From Clostridium sp. UBA4548 (GTDB lineage Bacteria > Bacillota > Clostridia > Clostridiales > Clostridiaceae), in contig NZ_DGLI01000048.1 of the NCBI RefSeq assembly GCF_002387895.1, forward strand, positions 1 to 24,113: a DNA stretch of 24,113 nt, written 5' to 3'. Position 1 is the stretch's first letter, and every line of letters begins with the position of its first letter. The notes beneath the pieces were generated by a model that saw only the letters and a list, made by a program, of their open reading frames with translations, made no database searches and was not told the DNA's origin. This document shows positions 1 to 7,814 of the stretch, in pieces. Both the position numbers and the translations under genes were made by a program.

Positions 1-46
1 ATTCGCCAAGGAACCCTATAAATAAATATTAATTAGGGGGATACTT

Positions 47-1009
47 ATGAGTTATAAAAACTTTTATGAATTTGAACAATACTATTCAATACCATTCTCT
101 GAAGAAAAGTATGAGGAGGTTTTAAATATACTTCTTCAGGCAAAGGAACTTTTACCAAAGGAGGAATATGAAGAAAATCTGTTTGAACTTATGGTAGATG
201 AATCTAGGATATATACTCGAACCAATAATAGTGACAGTTGTATTAAGCTTATAAAAAGAGCACTTGAAAAAGATTATCCATTTCCATTACATTGGCCAAA
301 CTTTGATCTATTAAGAAATCATCCTGAATATGAGTCTCTTAATAATTTAAATGTAAAGCTACTTCAACAGGCTAAAGAAAATTCTAAGCTAAAATATGAA
401 GTTCACCTTCCAAAATCCTATGATTCAACAAAAAAACATCCATTATTCTTTTGCCTACATGGTGATGGATTTCATTGCAATATGAGAAATAATAGCTGGT
501 ATTGGAAACCTGATGCACTTTTAGAAAAAGGGTACATAGTTGTATATCCTCAATCATCACAAATGTATTTTCATAACAGCTTTGGCTGGCTTAGGGATCC
601 AGCTATATCAAGAAAAGAGCTAAAAGCTTGCTATGAACAGTTATTATTAGATTATTCCATTGATGAAACTTGTGTAATAATTGGAGGTTTCTCTGGTGGT
701 GCAACTACTTCTATTAATATTGCTTTTGAAAACACTATGCCAATAAAAGGGGTTATTGCATTATGTCCTGGTGATTATTTAGATAACATGGGACTTGAAG
801 ACACAAAGAAATTTGCAGAAAGAAAAACAAAAATAGTTATTCTTGAAGGGGAAAAGGACACTGACCCAACTGTTCAGCATCTTTTAAAATTATTTAAAGA
901 AGTTGGACTTGCCCATGAATACCATATTAATAAAGGAATTGGTCACTGGTATCCAGAAGATTTAGCTGAAAAAACTTTGAAGGCCGTGGAATTTATACTT
1001 AGCAACTAA
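47..1009 (+). CDS. alpha/beta hydrolase (esterase-like), cytoplasmic
   Basis: A 320-residue protein in two parts. Residues 1-115 are helical and charged and resemble a TPR-like or cap region. The rest is an alpha/beta hydrolase fold: an oxyanion-type CLHGDG near 136-141, the nucleophile elbow GGFSGG with Ser216, an acidic stretch (LEGEKDTD) where the triad acid would lie, and a C-terminal GIGHWYP with the probable catalytic His. There is no signal peptide or membrane segment, so it should be cytoplasmic. ATG follows GGGGG at a good distance. The fold resembles the dienelactone hydrolase / phospholipase-carboxylesterase group; the substrate cannot be read from the sequence. No partner gene is evident; an extended -10 promoter for the next gene lies downstream. 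Confidence 0.85.
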   Translation: MSYKNFYEFEQYYSIPFSEEKYEEVLNILLQAKELLPKEEYEENLFELMVDESRIYTRTNNSDSCIKLIKRALEKDYPFPLHWPNFDLLRNHPEYESLNNLNVKLLQQAKENSKLKYEVHLPKSYDSTKKHPLFFCLHGDGFHCNMRNNSWYWKPDALLEKGYIVVYPQSSQMYFHNSFGWLRDPAISRKELKACYEQLLLDYSIDETCVIIGGFSGGATTSINIAFENTMPIKGVIALCPGDYLDNMGLEDTKKFAERKTKIVILEGEKDTDPTVQHLLKLFKEVGLAHEYHINKGIGHWYPEDLAEKTLKAVEFILSN

Positions 1010-1012
1010 TTG

Positions 1013-1030
1013 AGGACATGTCAATGTCCT
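1013..1030 (+). repeat. short hairpin after the first hydrolase gene
   Basis: AGGACAT and ATGTCCT pair around a GTCA loop just past the stop codon. No T-run follows; instead there is an AAGGAGG sequence that is not followed by any open frame. It may be a weak terminator or mRNA 3'-end structure, or the AAGGAGG may be the relic of a lost gene start. The rest of 1031-1140 shows nothing recognisable. Confidence 0.4.
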
Positions 1031-1143
1031 AAGGAGGCAATAATTTTGATTTAGAATACTTAATAGTCCATAAAGGCTCACTGCCAATGGCATTTTGAGT
1101 GGTAGGTAAGTATAAAACTATAATACTAGCAACTTTTTACATA

Positions 1144-1152
1144 TGGTATAAT
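1144..1152 (+). promoter_or_regulatory. extended -10 promoter for the 1197 gene
   Basis: TGGTATAAT is a consensus extended -10 (TGn-TATAAT). No good -35 is visible at 17 bp, as is usual for extended -10 promoters. Transcription would start near 1159, about 38 bases before the proposed start codon at 1197. Confidence 0.5.
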
Positions 1153-1196
1153 TATAGAATTCAAGTGTTAATTGTTAGAAATATGGGGGGATTATC

Positions 1197-1700
1197 ATTA
1201 AAAGAAAGAATTTATTTAAGACTATAGTTAGGACTTATATAATCATTGTAATAGTCACTATAATTCTTAGGCTGTTTTTTCAATTATCACCAATTGGCAA
1301 TTATACAGATGCTGGATTAATTATAGTAGGTTCGTATTTATTTACTTCCTATGTAGTTAGAGAGAAAATATTAAATAAAATAATTGCTAATATTGTTTTT
1401 ATTTTTATTTCAATTACTACTATAACGTATCCACTAATCTTTTTGGATCAAAAAGAAATTTACTTTACTTCACCAGAAAAAACTAATACAGTGGTGATTG
1501 TTGAAAGATCGTTCTTGCTTGGGGGATACAGTACCATATATGAACAAAAGCTCTGGTTATTTAAAAAGCCAGTGAACTGGAATAGAATTGATGGATTAAA
1601 TAGTTTTTCCAGTGGGTATTTTACAATCCATTGGATTAGTGAGAAGGCAGCTATTATGAAACGTAATGGGGAACATTATGGTCAAATAAATTTAGATTAA
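1197..1700 (+). CDS. small membrane protein of unknown function with an ATT start
   Basis: I do not recognise this family. The frame is open from 1179 to 1700. A run of six G (1185-1190) sits six bases before ATT at 1197, where ATG would be expected; the protein then begins (M)KRKNLFKT. Read this way it has 167 residues: a basic N-terminus, three hydrophobic segments at about 9-27, 38-53 and 62-82, and a soluble C-terminal domain with several Trp and Tyr. The first conventional start in frame is TTG at 1443, which has no ribosome binding site and would remove every membrane segment. ATG at 1183 is in another frame and stops after 14 codons. Either ATT is used, or the gene has lost its ATG and is poorly expressed. 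Confidence 0.6.
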   Translation: MKRKNLFKTIVRTYIIIVIVTIILRLFFQLSPIGNYTDAGLIIVGSYLFTSYVVREKILNKIIANIVFIFISITTITYPLIFLDQKEIYFTSPEKTNTVVIVERSFLLGGYSTIYEQKLWLFKKPVNWNRIDGLNSFSSGYFTIHWISEKAAIMKRNGEHYGQINLD

Positions 1701-1714
1701 ATCAGGTTTTTATA

Positions 1715-1770
1715 AAATTAGAGTTGGATGCTGGTGGGAGATTAATACCACCGATATCCAACTCTAATTT
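1715..1770. terminator. large hairpin between convergent genes
   Basis: A perfect 15-bp inverted repeat (1715-1729 with 1756-1770) is extended inside by GGTGG/CCACC. It lies just after the membrane-protein gene and before the end of the minus-strand Mur ligase gene. The flanks are AT-rich but lack a long uninterrupted T-run, so it probably acts as a terminator in either direction with moderate strength. Confidence 0.65.
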
Positions 1771-1874
1771 CATTAAATAACCATTACTCAAGGTCTTAAG
1801 TTTTGTTTAGAACATGGTTTGAAGATCAAATTTATTTTATTCATCTTCAATATTTGCAGAAAAACAAGTATGAA

Positions 1875-3296
1875 CTATGATTTCTTATTTAATGCATCAA
1901 TTATTTTTCTAGATAATTTATAGGATTCACCTGCTCCAAAAACAATGATTATGTCTCCACTTTTAGCTTCATTAAGAATTTTATTACATATTTCATCAGA
2001 GGTTTTTATATGCTCTGCTTTATGATTACCTATTTTAGCACATAGTAGTTCAAAATCAACAGGCTCTAGATTTTTGTTTGCTTCTCTTCCTAAAAAGGGT
2101 TTTGTAATGATTACTCTGTCAGCTTTTTCAAGTGCTAGAGCAAACTCATTGAAAAATAGCTTTGCTCTTGAAAGTTGATGAGGCTCAAAAACAGCAAACA
2201 CCTTCCTGTCAGGATAACTAAGTTTAATTGAAGATAAGGTAGTGGCTACTGCAGTAGGATGATGAGCATAGTCATCAAAAATCCTAATTCCATGAACTTC
2301 TCCTATTAATTCTAGTCTTCTACCTATTCCCTTGAAGTTTTCAAAGGAGTTCTTTATAGAATCCATATCAACACCTAGTTCTAAGGCTGCAATTAGAACT
2401 CCTAAAGAATTCTCTACATTATGCTTACCTATCAAGCCAAGGTTAAAATTATATTCTTTATGATTACTTAGGACTTTAAATGAAGAGTGGTTAGGAGCAT
2501 TTAAAGTTAATTCTGCTTTATATTCTGAGTGGAAGGGGAAGTCTATCTTATTATCCATATAATAGCCAATGACCTTTATTCCTTCATCCCTTAGCCACTG
2601 CTTTAATTCAAATAATATTTCACCAATAGCTAAGCTATCTTCATTAACAATTAAAATTTTAGGACCTTTTAGTTTCTTTATAAAATTTTTGAAGGAAGTC
2701 TTAACTTCAGTTATATCTTTAAAAAACTCAGGATGATCCATTTCCACATTGTTTATTATTGCAATTGAAGAGCTATAATTTAAAAAATTATTATTGAATT
2801 CATCAGCTTCACATACAAAGTAATCAGATTTTCCAAGCCTATAGCCGCCACCCCATTTCTTAAAGGTGGTTCCAGCTTCCACAATTGGATCAAGTCCTCC
2901 ATTTTCTAAAACAAGCCCCATTAAAACTGTAGTTGTAGATTTGCCATGGGTACCTGCAATGGAAATAAGAAACTTTTCATTTTGAATATATTTTGAAGAA
3001 AACTCCTGCCAGGTCATTAAAATTCCTCTTTTTCGAGCTTCCACTATTTCAGGATGATTAGGAGAAATGTCCAAAATAGCAGGTGATATAGCTAAGATAT
3101 TGATATCTTCAATATGGCTTAAATCATGACCTTGTAAAATATCTATACCATTTTCTGAAAGAGCATCTTTATAATACCCTGATGCATTCAAGTCACAACC
3201 AGAAACTTGAAATCCACTATTTTTTGCTATGATTGCTATGGGTGCAGCACCGCTTCCGCATATTCCCATGAAATGTACTTTAATTTTGTTGTCCAA
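1875..3296 (-). CDS. murC: MurC-type Mur ligase (UDP-N-acetylmuramate--L-alanine ligase family)
   Basis: A 473-residue three-domain Mur ligase. Seen: N-terminal nucleotide-binding glycine motif GICGSGAAP (11-19), ATP P-loop GTHGKSTTT (115-123), EADE (163-166), NNVEMDHPE, the HNVEN of the central domain, and C-terminal RRLE plus DDYAHHPTAV. Family knowledge: these enzymes join an amino acid or peptide to UDP-MurNAc in cytoplasmic peptidoglycan synthesis or recycling. The N-terminal motif differs from the classical MurC GIGGIGMS and is closer to the GICG of Mpl, while FEPHQLSR is closer to MurC than to the Mpl equivalent. The gene stands alone, away from any division or cell-wall cluster, so it may be a paralogue rather than the housekeeping MurC. 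The start is TTG, preceded by GGGAG at nine bases. Confidence 0.8.
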   Translation of the reverse strand: MDNKIKVHFMGICGSGAAPIAIIAKNSGFQVSGCDLNASGYYKDALSENGIDILQGHDLSHIEDINILAISPAILDISPNHPEIVEARKRGILMTWQEFSSKYIQNEKFLISIAGTHGKSTTTVLMGLVLENGGLDPIVEAGTTFKKWGGGYRLGKSDYFVCEADEFNNNFLNYSSSIAIINNVEMDHPEFFKDITEVKTSFKNFIKKLKGPKILIVNEDSLAIGEILFELKQWLRDEGIKVIGYYMDNKIDFPFHSEYKAELTLNAPNHSSFKVLSNHKEYNFNLGLIGKHNVENSLGVLIAALELGVDMDSIKNSFENFKGIGRRLELIGEVHGIRIFDDYAHHPTAVATTLSSIKLSYPDRKVFAVFEPHQLSRAKLFFNEFALALEKADRVIITKPFLGREANKNLEPVDFELLCAKIGNHKAEHIKTSDEICNKILNEAKSGDIIIVFGAGESYKLSRKIIDALNKKS

Positions 3297-3411
3297 TATA
3301 ATTCACTCCCGTTATCATATTACTTAAACTAAGACTACGATTTATAAACCCTTTCAGCTACTACTTATTAGAAATAAAGCAGCCTTAATAGGAAATTACA
3401 ATTATAAATCA

Positions 3412-3440
3412 ATTATAACATTATTTTACTATTATTTCCA
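3412..3440 (-). promoter_or_regulatory. probable promoter of the Mur ligase gene
   Basis: On the minus strand TGGAAA (3435-3440) is separated by 17 bp from a perfect TATAAT (3412-3417). Transcription would give a leader of roughly 110 bases before the TTG start at 3296. A second TATAAT at 3401-3406 has a poorer -35. Confidence 0.45.
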
Positions 3441-3490
3441 TAAATAGCCTATAAAGATGGTACTTAGTAGCGATATGTTGAAGCGTACCA

Positions 3491-3530
3491 CAAATAAATA
3501 ATAAAAGAGGCCTTAATATATTAAGACCTC
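3491..3530 (-). terminator. rho-independent terminator downstream of the 3701-5215 hydrolase
   Basis: On the minus strand a 10-bp stem (3507-3516 with 3521-3530, one G-U pair) is followed by TTTTATTATTTATTT. It lies about 170 bases after the stop codon of the hydrolase gene. The 3531-3700 stretch between them shows no gene that I can support. Confidence 0.7.
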
Positions 3531-3700
3531 AGTTTGTTCGGATTTTCGATAATTGCGTAGATACATTTGAGAAAAAAATAAAGTTTGCATATTCCTAATC
3601 GAAGCAAAGATAAGAGAAATGGCCTCACATCTTTCAAAATAATCTATAGTATTCATGAAAAATTTCTGTGGTGTTTATTTAGTATTTTTTTGAGGGAATC

Positions 3701-5215
3701 TCAATCCATGTTTGATAAAAGTGGAGTAATAAACTTAACTTCTGGAAACTTATTGTTTGGCTCAGTTATCAAACTTCCATTTTCATTTTTTAAATACTTG
3801 TTAAAGAAATCTAGAATATATGAATTTACAATGGTATTGGCTCTTTGTGGATTAATATTTCCTGTTGCGCCGAATAATTTGAAAATCGGAGAAAAGAATT
3901 GTGAGTCAGTGAAATTTAAATGTGCTGAATTCCCAATATATATTGTTTGCCCTCCGATGTTCGCTGAGTTCCTCATAAGATTGAGTTCGGCTTTTTTGTC
4001 AGCAGTTTCTTCAGTTTTCCACTCCCTTGTGGTGCCAATTTCCTTAAGTTCTTGGTCGCTGTAGACATGGTTATCTATAACCATTTTAATATTTTTAAAT
4101 TGCTCCTCTGAGTCAATGAACAAAAATGGCTTATTGGGGCCTGTTCTACTGTCAAGTCGGTATAAACCTCCATCAAGATCTATTCCAGCTATAATTCTAG
4201 GATCATATGAAGAATCATAAGCTGTTGCACCGCCTATGGAATGACCGAAAATGCCTATATGAGCCAAATCAAACTTTCCTTTAAGGCTGCTTTGAACTTG
4301 ACCGGAATTGATTAATTGCAATTCATTAAGAACAAAAGTCACATCATCGGTTAAAACCTTTCCAATTTTGTCACGGTTATTCCTTGTAGTTCTATAATCA
4401 TCATTTGAGGAAAAAAATTCATTTGTTTTGCAAGCTGTAATTTGACCCTCGGGAAATACAGTGGCAAATGTATTATATGTATGATCGATAGCTACAACGA
4501 TATATCCATGGCTGGCAAGATTTTCGGCTTGAGACGTATGAAGAAATCTGGAAGAGCCGAAGCCGGGATTTATAATAATAAGAGGGTATGAATTTTTAGC
4601 AGTAGAGATATTGGCATCTTTATATGAATGGCTCAAAACATACTTTAGATATTGAAAAGTACACCATGGAAGACTATAATTTTCTGCCATTGGCTTCAAA
4701 ATCTGAGTATCGGGGATAAAAGGCATTGGTCTTCCATGAGTATTTTCAGCAGGATACCATACCTGGATCATTAGTTCTCTCTTTCTGTTTGTCTCTTTAT
4801 CTAATATTTCACTTCTTTGCTGATCAATTAGATGAAAAGCTTCTGTGCCCACCTTAAATGTTCCAGTTGGATTGGGCAAGGTGAACACGGGAAAGATATA
4901 CATTAAGCTAGCAGTTACGAGAAGTGATGCAATAATAAAAGTGTTTCCGAGAATGCGTTTACCACGTGAGGCTTTGCTAGACACAGGTGCTTTGTGATAA
5001 TTAAAAGTTGAATAGACAAATACAAGTACAGTAATACAGTATAAAAATATAAGCTGAAATCTATAACCTTCAACTAAGAGGTGAATAATGAGCATAGCTA
5101 GGCTGGCTACGCTTGTAAGCATAAATGCCGATTTGGGAAGGCGCTTTTTTAGTAAAAAGTTCTCCACTGAAAAAACTACATTTAGCAATAAAAGCAACAT
5201 TTCAAAAAGTCTCAT
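3701..5215 (-). CDS. membrane-anchored alpha/beta hydrolase, PAF-acetylhydrolase-like, BceR-type regulon
   Basis: A 504-residue protein with four hydrophobic segments in about the first 110 residues and a large hydrolase domain. Motifs: NPGFGSS as oxyanion region, nucleophile elbow GHSIGG, acid in GIDLDGG, and a late His in GNSAHLNFTD. This matches the Ser-Asp-His triad of the PAF-acetylhydrolase/lipase type. Basic loops after segments 1 and 3 suggest that the catalytic domain lies outside the cell. The frame extends to 5311, but that ATG lies inside the -35 of the promoter; the start at 5215 has GGAGG seven bases upstream and aligns with the MR(L/I)FE start of the paralogue at 7815-9329, which has exactly the same length. 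The substrate is unknown: a lipid, or an acylated peptide antibiotic, is possible. Upstream is the shared BceR-type operator. Confidence 0.85.
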   Translation of the reverse strand: MRLFEMLLLLLNVVFSVENFLLKKRLPKSAFMLTSVASLAMLIIHLLVEGYRFQLIFLYCITVLVFVYSTFNYHKAPVSSKASRGKRILGNTFIIASLLVTASLMYIFPVFTLPNPTGTFKVGTEAFHLIDQQRSEILDKETNRKRELMIQVWYPAENTHGRPMPFIPDTQILKPMAENYSLPWCTFQYLKYVLSHSYKDANISTAKNSYPLIIINPGFGSSRFLHTSQAENLASHGYIVVAIDHTYNTFATVFPEGQITACKTNEFFSSNDDYRTTRNNRDKIGKVLTDDVTFVLNELQLINSGQVQSSLKGKFDLAHIGIFGHSIGGATAYDSSYDPRIIAGIDLDGGLYRLDSRTGPNKPFLFIDSEEQFKNIKMVIDNHVYSDQELKEIGTTREWKTEETADKKAELNLMRNSANIGGQTIYIGNSAHLNFTDSQFFSPIFKLFGATGNINPQRANTIVNSYILDFFNKYLKNENGSLITEPNNKFPEVKFITPLLSNMD

Positions 5216-5281
5216 TTGAATACCTCCATAAGTACCACAATCTGATTGGGAATTATTTGTCGTGATTTGTTTTCTCATTTG

Positions 5282-5357
5282 ATTATAATGAACATAGAGT
5301 TCATTATCCATTTCTTCACCTTACAAAGCCATATTTGTTACTTACATTTCTGTCACA
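5282..5357 (-). promoter_or_regulatory. BceR-type operator and promoter, copy 1
   Basis: Minus strand: TGACA-GAAA-TGTAA at 5342-5355 matches the published BceR-type pattern TNACA-N4-TGTAA. A second TGTAAG lies at 5320-5325, exactly 21 bp after the first (5341-5346). The -35 TGGATA (5305-5310) is 31 bp from the operator and 17 bp from a perfect -10 TATAAT (5282-5287). The same geometry occurs at 7660-7733 and 9744-9817. The weak -35 fits an activator-dependent promoter. Confidence 0.8.
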
Positions 5358-5466
5358 TTAGACTTCTTTATATTTTTAGGTTTATACAAGTAGAACGTAT
5401 TATATAAGTAAAGACATGCTATAATTGTAATAATATAAATTTAAAATCTTATGAGCTAACTTATTG

Positions 5467-5610
5467 ATGAGTAATGAAAAAATTCTAATAGTGGATGACC
5501 ATAATGAAATAATTAATTCACCAGCTATAACCAATATAGAAAGTGCTTTTTCAACAAATATTACGAACGTGACAGTAATTCTGATAGGGTTTATAGTAAT
5601 AATAAGATGA
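5467..5610 (+). pseudogene. response-regulator N-terminal fragment
   Basis: A 47-codon frame begins MSNEKILIVDDHNEII, which is the beta1/acidic-pair start of an OmpR-type receiver domain. It then changes into unrelated residues and ends in a hydrophobic run (VTVILIGFIVII) before TGA. No phosphoacceptor Asp, Lys or DNA-binding domain follows. It has no good ribosome binding site. I read it as the remnant of a second two-component system left beside the living one, possibly joined to a membrane-protein fragment. Confidence 0.55.
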
Positions 5611-5620
5611 GCTCCGATGA

Positions 5621-5845
5621 AACTTCAAAGATATAGGAGCATATAGAACTTATCATGATAGTGCAAAAGGTACTATTTTTAAGTTTATAAGCTTTTTAGG
5701 GTCATTTGATAAAAATGAAGATTCATATACAACTAGAATATACTGGGTTTAAATACTTGTTATATTGATATTATGGAAAATTAGACAAAATAAATTAAAA
5801 GTCTATAGTATACCTGTTATGGTGAAACATACTATAAGTAAATGA
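5621..5845 (+). pseudogene. decayed membrane-protein fragment
   Basis: One frame encodes a protein-like stretch (including GAYRTYHDSAKG and SYTTRIYWV), is broken by TAA at 5750-5752, then continues in the same frame with a hydrophobic segment ILVILILW and a basic tail up to TGA at 5843-5845. There is no start codon. This looks like the 3' part of a small membrane protein with an in-frame stop. I do not recognise the family. Confidence 0.4.
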
Positions 5846-5899
5846 GATTTTGCATAACATAATTTTGATAATTAATGGGTAGTGAAAGGAAGATTTTTT

Positions 5900-6574
5900 A
5901 TGTTTAAAATTATGATAATAGAAGATGATCTTAAAATGAGAGAAATAATTTTAGAAAACATTGTAAGATGGGGATTTGAAGGATATATTGTGCAAGACCT
6001 TAACAAGGTGTTTGATGATTTTGTAAAGTATGAACCACATCTTGTCCTTATGGATATAAACTTACCCTCCTACGATGGTTTCTATTGGTGCGGTAAAATC
6101 AGAGAAGTATCAAAGGTCCCTATAATATTTATTTCCTCGAGAAATACTAATATGGACATAATCATGGCTATAAACATGGGTGGAGATGATTTTATACAAA
6201 AGCCCTTTTCTCTGGATGTACTGATGGCAAAGATAAATGGACTTTTGAGAAGGACTTATAATTATACAAATGCCTTTTCAAACATAATTGAACATAATGG
6301 GGCGGTGCTTAACATTAAGGATAACTCAATAATATTTAATAATAGAAAATTAGAGCTTACTAAGAATGAGTTTAGAATTCTATATACTCTTATGAAGGAT
6401 AAGGGAGAAATAATAAGCAGGGATAATATAATGAGAGCATTATGGGAGGATGAGAGTTTCATAGATGACAATACTTTAACGGTAAATATTAATAGACTCA
6501 GAAAAAAGCTTGAGGATTTTGGACTTGTTGATTATATTCAGACGAAGAAGGGCCAGGGTTATGTAATATTATGA
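5900..6574 (+). CDS. OmpR-family response regulator, BceR-like
   Basis: A 224-residue response regulator. The receiver domain has the acidic pair D9/D10, phosphoacceptor Asp52 (LMDINLP), Ser80 and Lys101 (QKPF). The C-terminal winged helix includes LTKNEFRILYTLM and the recognition region DDNTLTVNINRLRKKL. The frame could begin at GTG 5882, but AAGGAAGA lies correctly spaced before ATG at 5900, giving MFKIMIIEDD. Its stop overlaps the kinase start by four bases (ATGA), so the two are translationally coupled. Given the kinase type and the BceAB-like transporter nearby, it should bind the three TGACA-N4-TGTAA operators in this window; that is inference. No such operator is visible before its own gene. 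Confidence 0.92.
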   Translation: MFKIMIIEDDLKMREIILENIVRWGFEGYIVQDLNKVFDDFVKYEPHLVLMDINLPSYDGFYWCGKIREVSKVPIIFISSRNTNMDIIMAINMGGDDFIQKPFSLDVLMAKINGLLRRTYNYTNAFSNIIEHNGAVLNIKDNSIIFNNRKLELTKNEFRILYTLMKDKGEIISRDNIMRALWEDESFIDDNTLTVNINRLRKKLEDFGLVDYIQTKKGQGYVIL

Positions 6575-7605
6575 GGTTTACAAAATTTTTAGCAGATAAG
6601 AAAATTTCCATACTGTGCTTTTTCTTGCTCATGATATTTATATCACTAGTAATTTATCTAGATAAGGCATTTAAAGTAGGTGCAGCAAATGTATTATATA
6701 TCAATTTAGTTTCAACTTCTTTTTTTGTACTTTATTTGATTGCTAAGTTTCTGTATTATAAAAGTTATTTTAAAGCCCTAAATCATATTGTTAGAAATGA
6801 AAGCGATGAAATAATAAACCGCCTGCCAAAGCCTAAAAGCTATGAACAAACTCTTTATAATCAGGTGCTTGAAGCTTCATACAATGAACAAAGTGCTAAG
6901 ATACAAAGGCTTCAGGAACAAAAAAAGGACCATGAAGAGTTTATAACTTCTTGGGTACATCAAGTTAAGACTCCTATAGCAGTAGGTAAATTGCTCATAG
7001 AAAATGATTCAAGTTCTCCAAGTAAGGATACCTTGTATAGCATAGAAGAAGAACTAGGCAAAGTAGAAAACTACATAGAACAGGCGCTTTATTATTCTAA
7101 AATAGATGACTTTTCAAAAGATTATCTTATAAGTGAGGTTGAGTTAAATAGATTAGTGAAGGAAGCAGTAAAAAAGCAAGCTAAGACTTTTATTAATAAG
7201 AAAATAACTATAGAAATCAAAAATACAGATTTCATGGTAATAACAGATAAAAAGTGGCTGTTGTTTATTCTAGATCAAATGTTATCTAATTCTTTGAAGT
7301 ATACTTCTATAGGTGGGAAAATCAAAATTTATGGGTTAATTGAGGCTAGAGTTCAAAAGCTTATTATAGAAGACAATGGTATAGGAATCAAGCCTGAAGA
7401 TCTTGATAGAGTATTTGATAAAGGCTTTACTGGGTATAATGGCAGAGAAAATTATAAATCAACTGGTATAGGGCTTTATCTTTCTAAACGGTTATCAAGG
7501 AAGCTTGGGCACGACATGTCAATTGAATCAAAATATGGAGATTATACAAAAGTAGCTATTATATTTCCTAAGCATCTAGACTATTTTGCAGTATCAGGAG
7601 AGTAA
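6571..7605 (+). CDS. intramembrane-sensing histidine kinase, BceS-like
   Basis: A 344-residue kinase with two membrane segments (about 13-31 and 43-62) joined by a very short external loop, so it has no sensor domain of its own. This is the hallmark of Bce-type kinases, which sense through their ABC transporter. Seen: H-box SWVHQVKTP with His130, N-box DQMLSNSLKY, G1 DNGIGI, and G2 region STGIGLYL. Family knowledge: in Bce modules the transporter detects peptide antibiotics such as bacitracin or lantibiotics and signals flux to this kinase, which phosphorylates the partner regulator. Start ATG overlaps the regulator's stop. A terminator follows the gene, so the two form a unit separate from the hydrolase and transporter genes. 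Confidence 0.93.
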   Translation: MRFTKFLADKKISILCFFLLMIFISLVIYLDKAFKVGAANVLYINLVSTSFFVLYLIAKFLYYKSYFKALNHIVRNESDEIINRLPKPKSYEQTLYNQVLEASYNEQSAKIQRLQEQKKDHEEFITSWVHQVKTPIAVGKLLIENDSSSPSKDTLYSIEEELGKVENYIEQALYYSKIDDFSKDYLISEVELNRLVKEAVKKQAKTFINKKITIEIKNTDFMVITDKKWLLFILDQMLSNSLKYTSIGGKIKIYGLIEARVQKLIIEDNGIGIKPEDLDRVFDKGFTGYNGRENYKSTGIGLYLSKRLSRKLGHDMSIESKYGDYTKVAIIFPKHLDYFAVSGE

Positions 7606-7630
7606 AATCAGATATATATAATTATGTTTT

Positions 7631-7658
7631 AAAAGTGGTGCTGCCACTTTTTTCTTTT
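7631..7658 (+). terminator. terminator after the two-component operon
   Basis: AAAAGTGG and CCACTTTT pair around a five-base loop, followed by TTTTTCTTTT. It ends two bases before the next BceR-type operator, separating kinase transcription from the hydrolase promoter. Confidence 0.85.
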
Positions 7659-7659
7659 G

Positions 7660-7733
7660 TGACAAAAATGTAAGTTATAAATATGGTTTTGTAAGCTAAG
7701 AAAATGGTTTGATAGAAAGTAATTTTATACAAT
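7660..7733 (+). promoter_or_regulatory. BceR-type operator and promoter, copy 2
   Basis: TGACA-AAAA-TGTAA at 7660-7673, a second TGTAAG at 7690-7695 (21 bp after the first), -35 TGGTTT at 7705-7710, a 17-bp spacer and -10 TACAAT at 7728-7733. The sequence from about 7658 to 7745 is nearly the same as the one before the transporter genes at 9742-9825, so the promoter was probably duplicated. Leader to the ATG at 7815 is about 75 bases. Confidence 0.82.
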
Positions 7734-7814
7734 AAGACTGTAGATTAAAACGAAACATAGGACGGAATAATTAATAATTAGTTTGCGTTTTAAAGTAATA
7801 CAGGAGGGGATCCA

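Noticed and set aside
1183..1227. ATG at 1183 as the start of the small membrane protein
   Set aside because: It is in a different frame and stops after 14 codons; it overlaps the G-run that serves as the ribosome binding site for 1197.
3585..4064. 159-codon plus-strand frame
   Set aside because: It is antisense to the hydrolase gene at 3701-5215, which has a ribosome binding site, conserved motifs and a paralogue; the plus-strand translation has no features.
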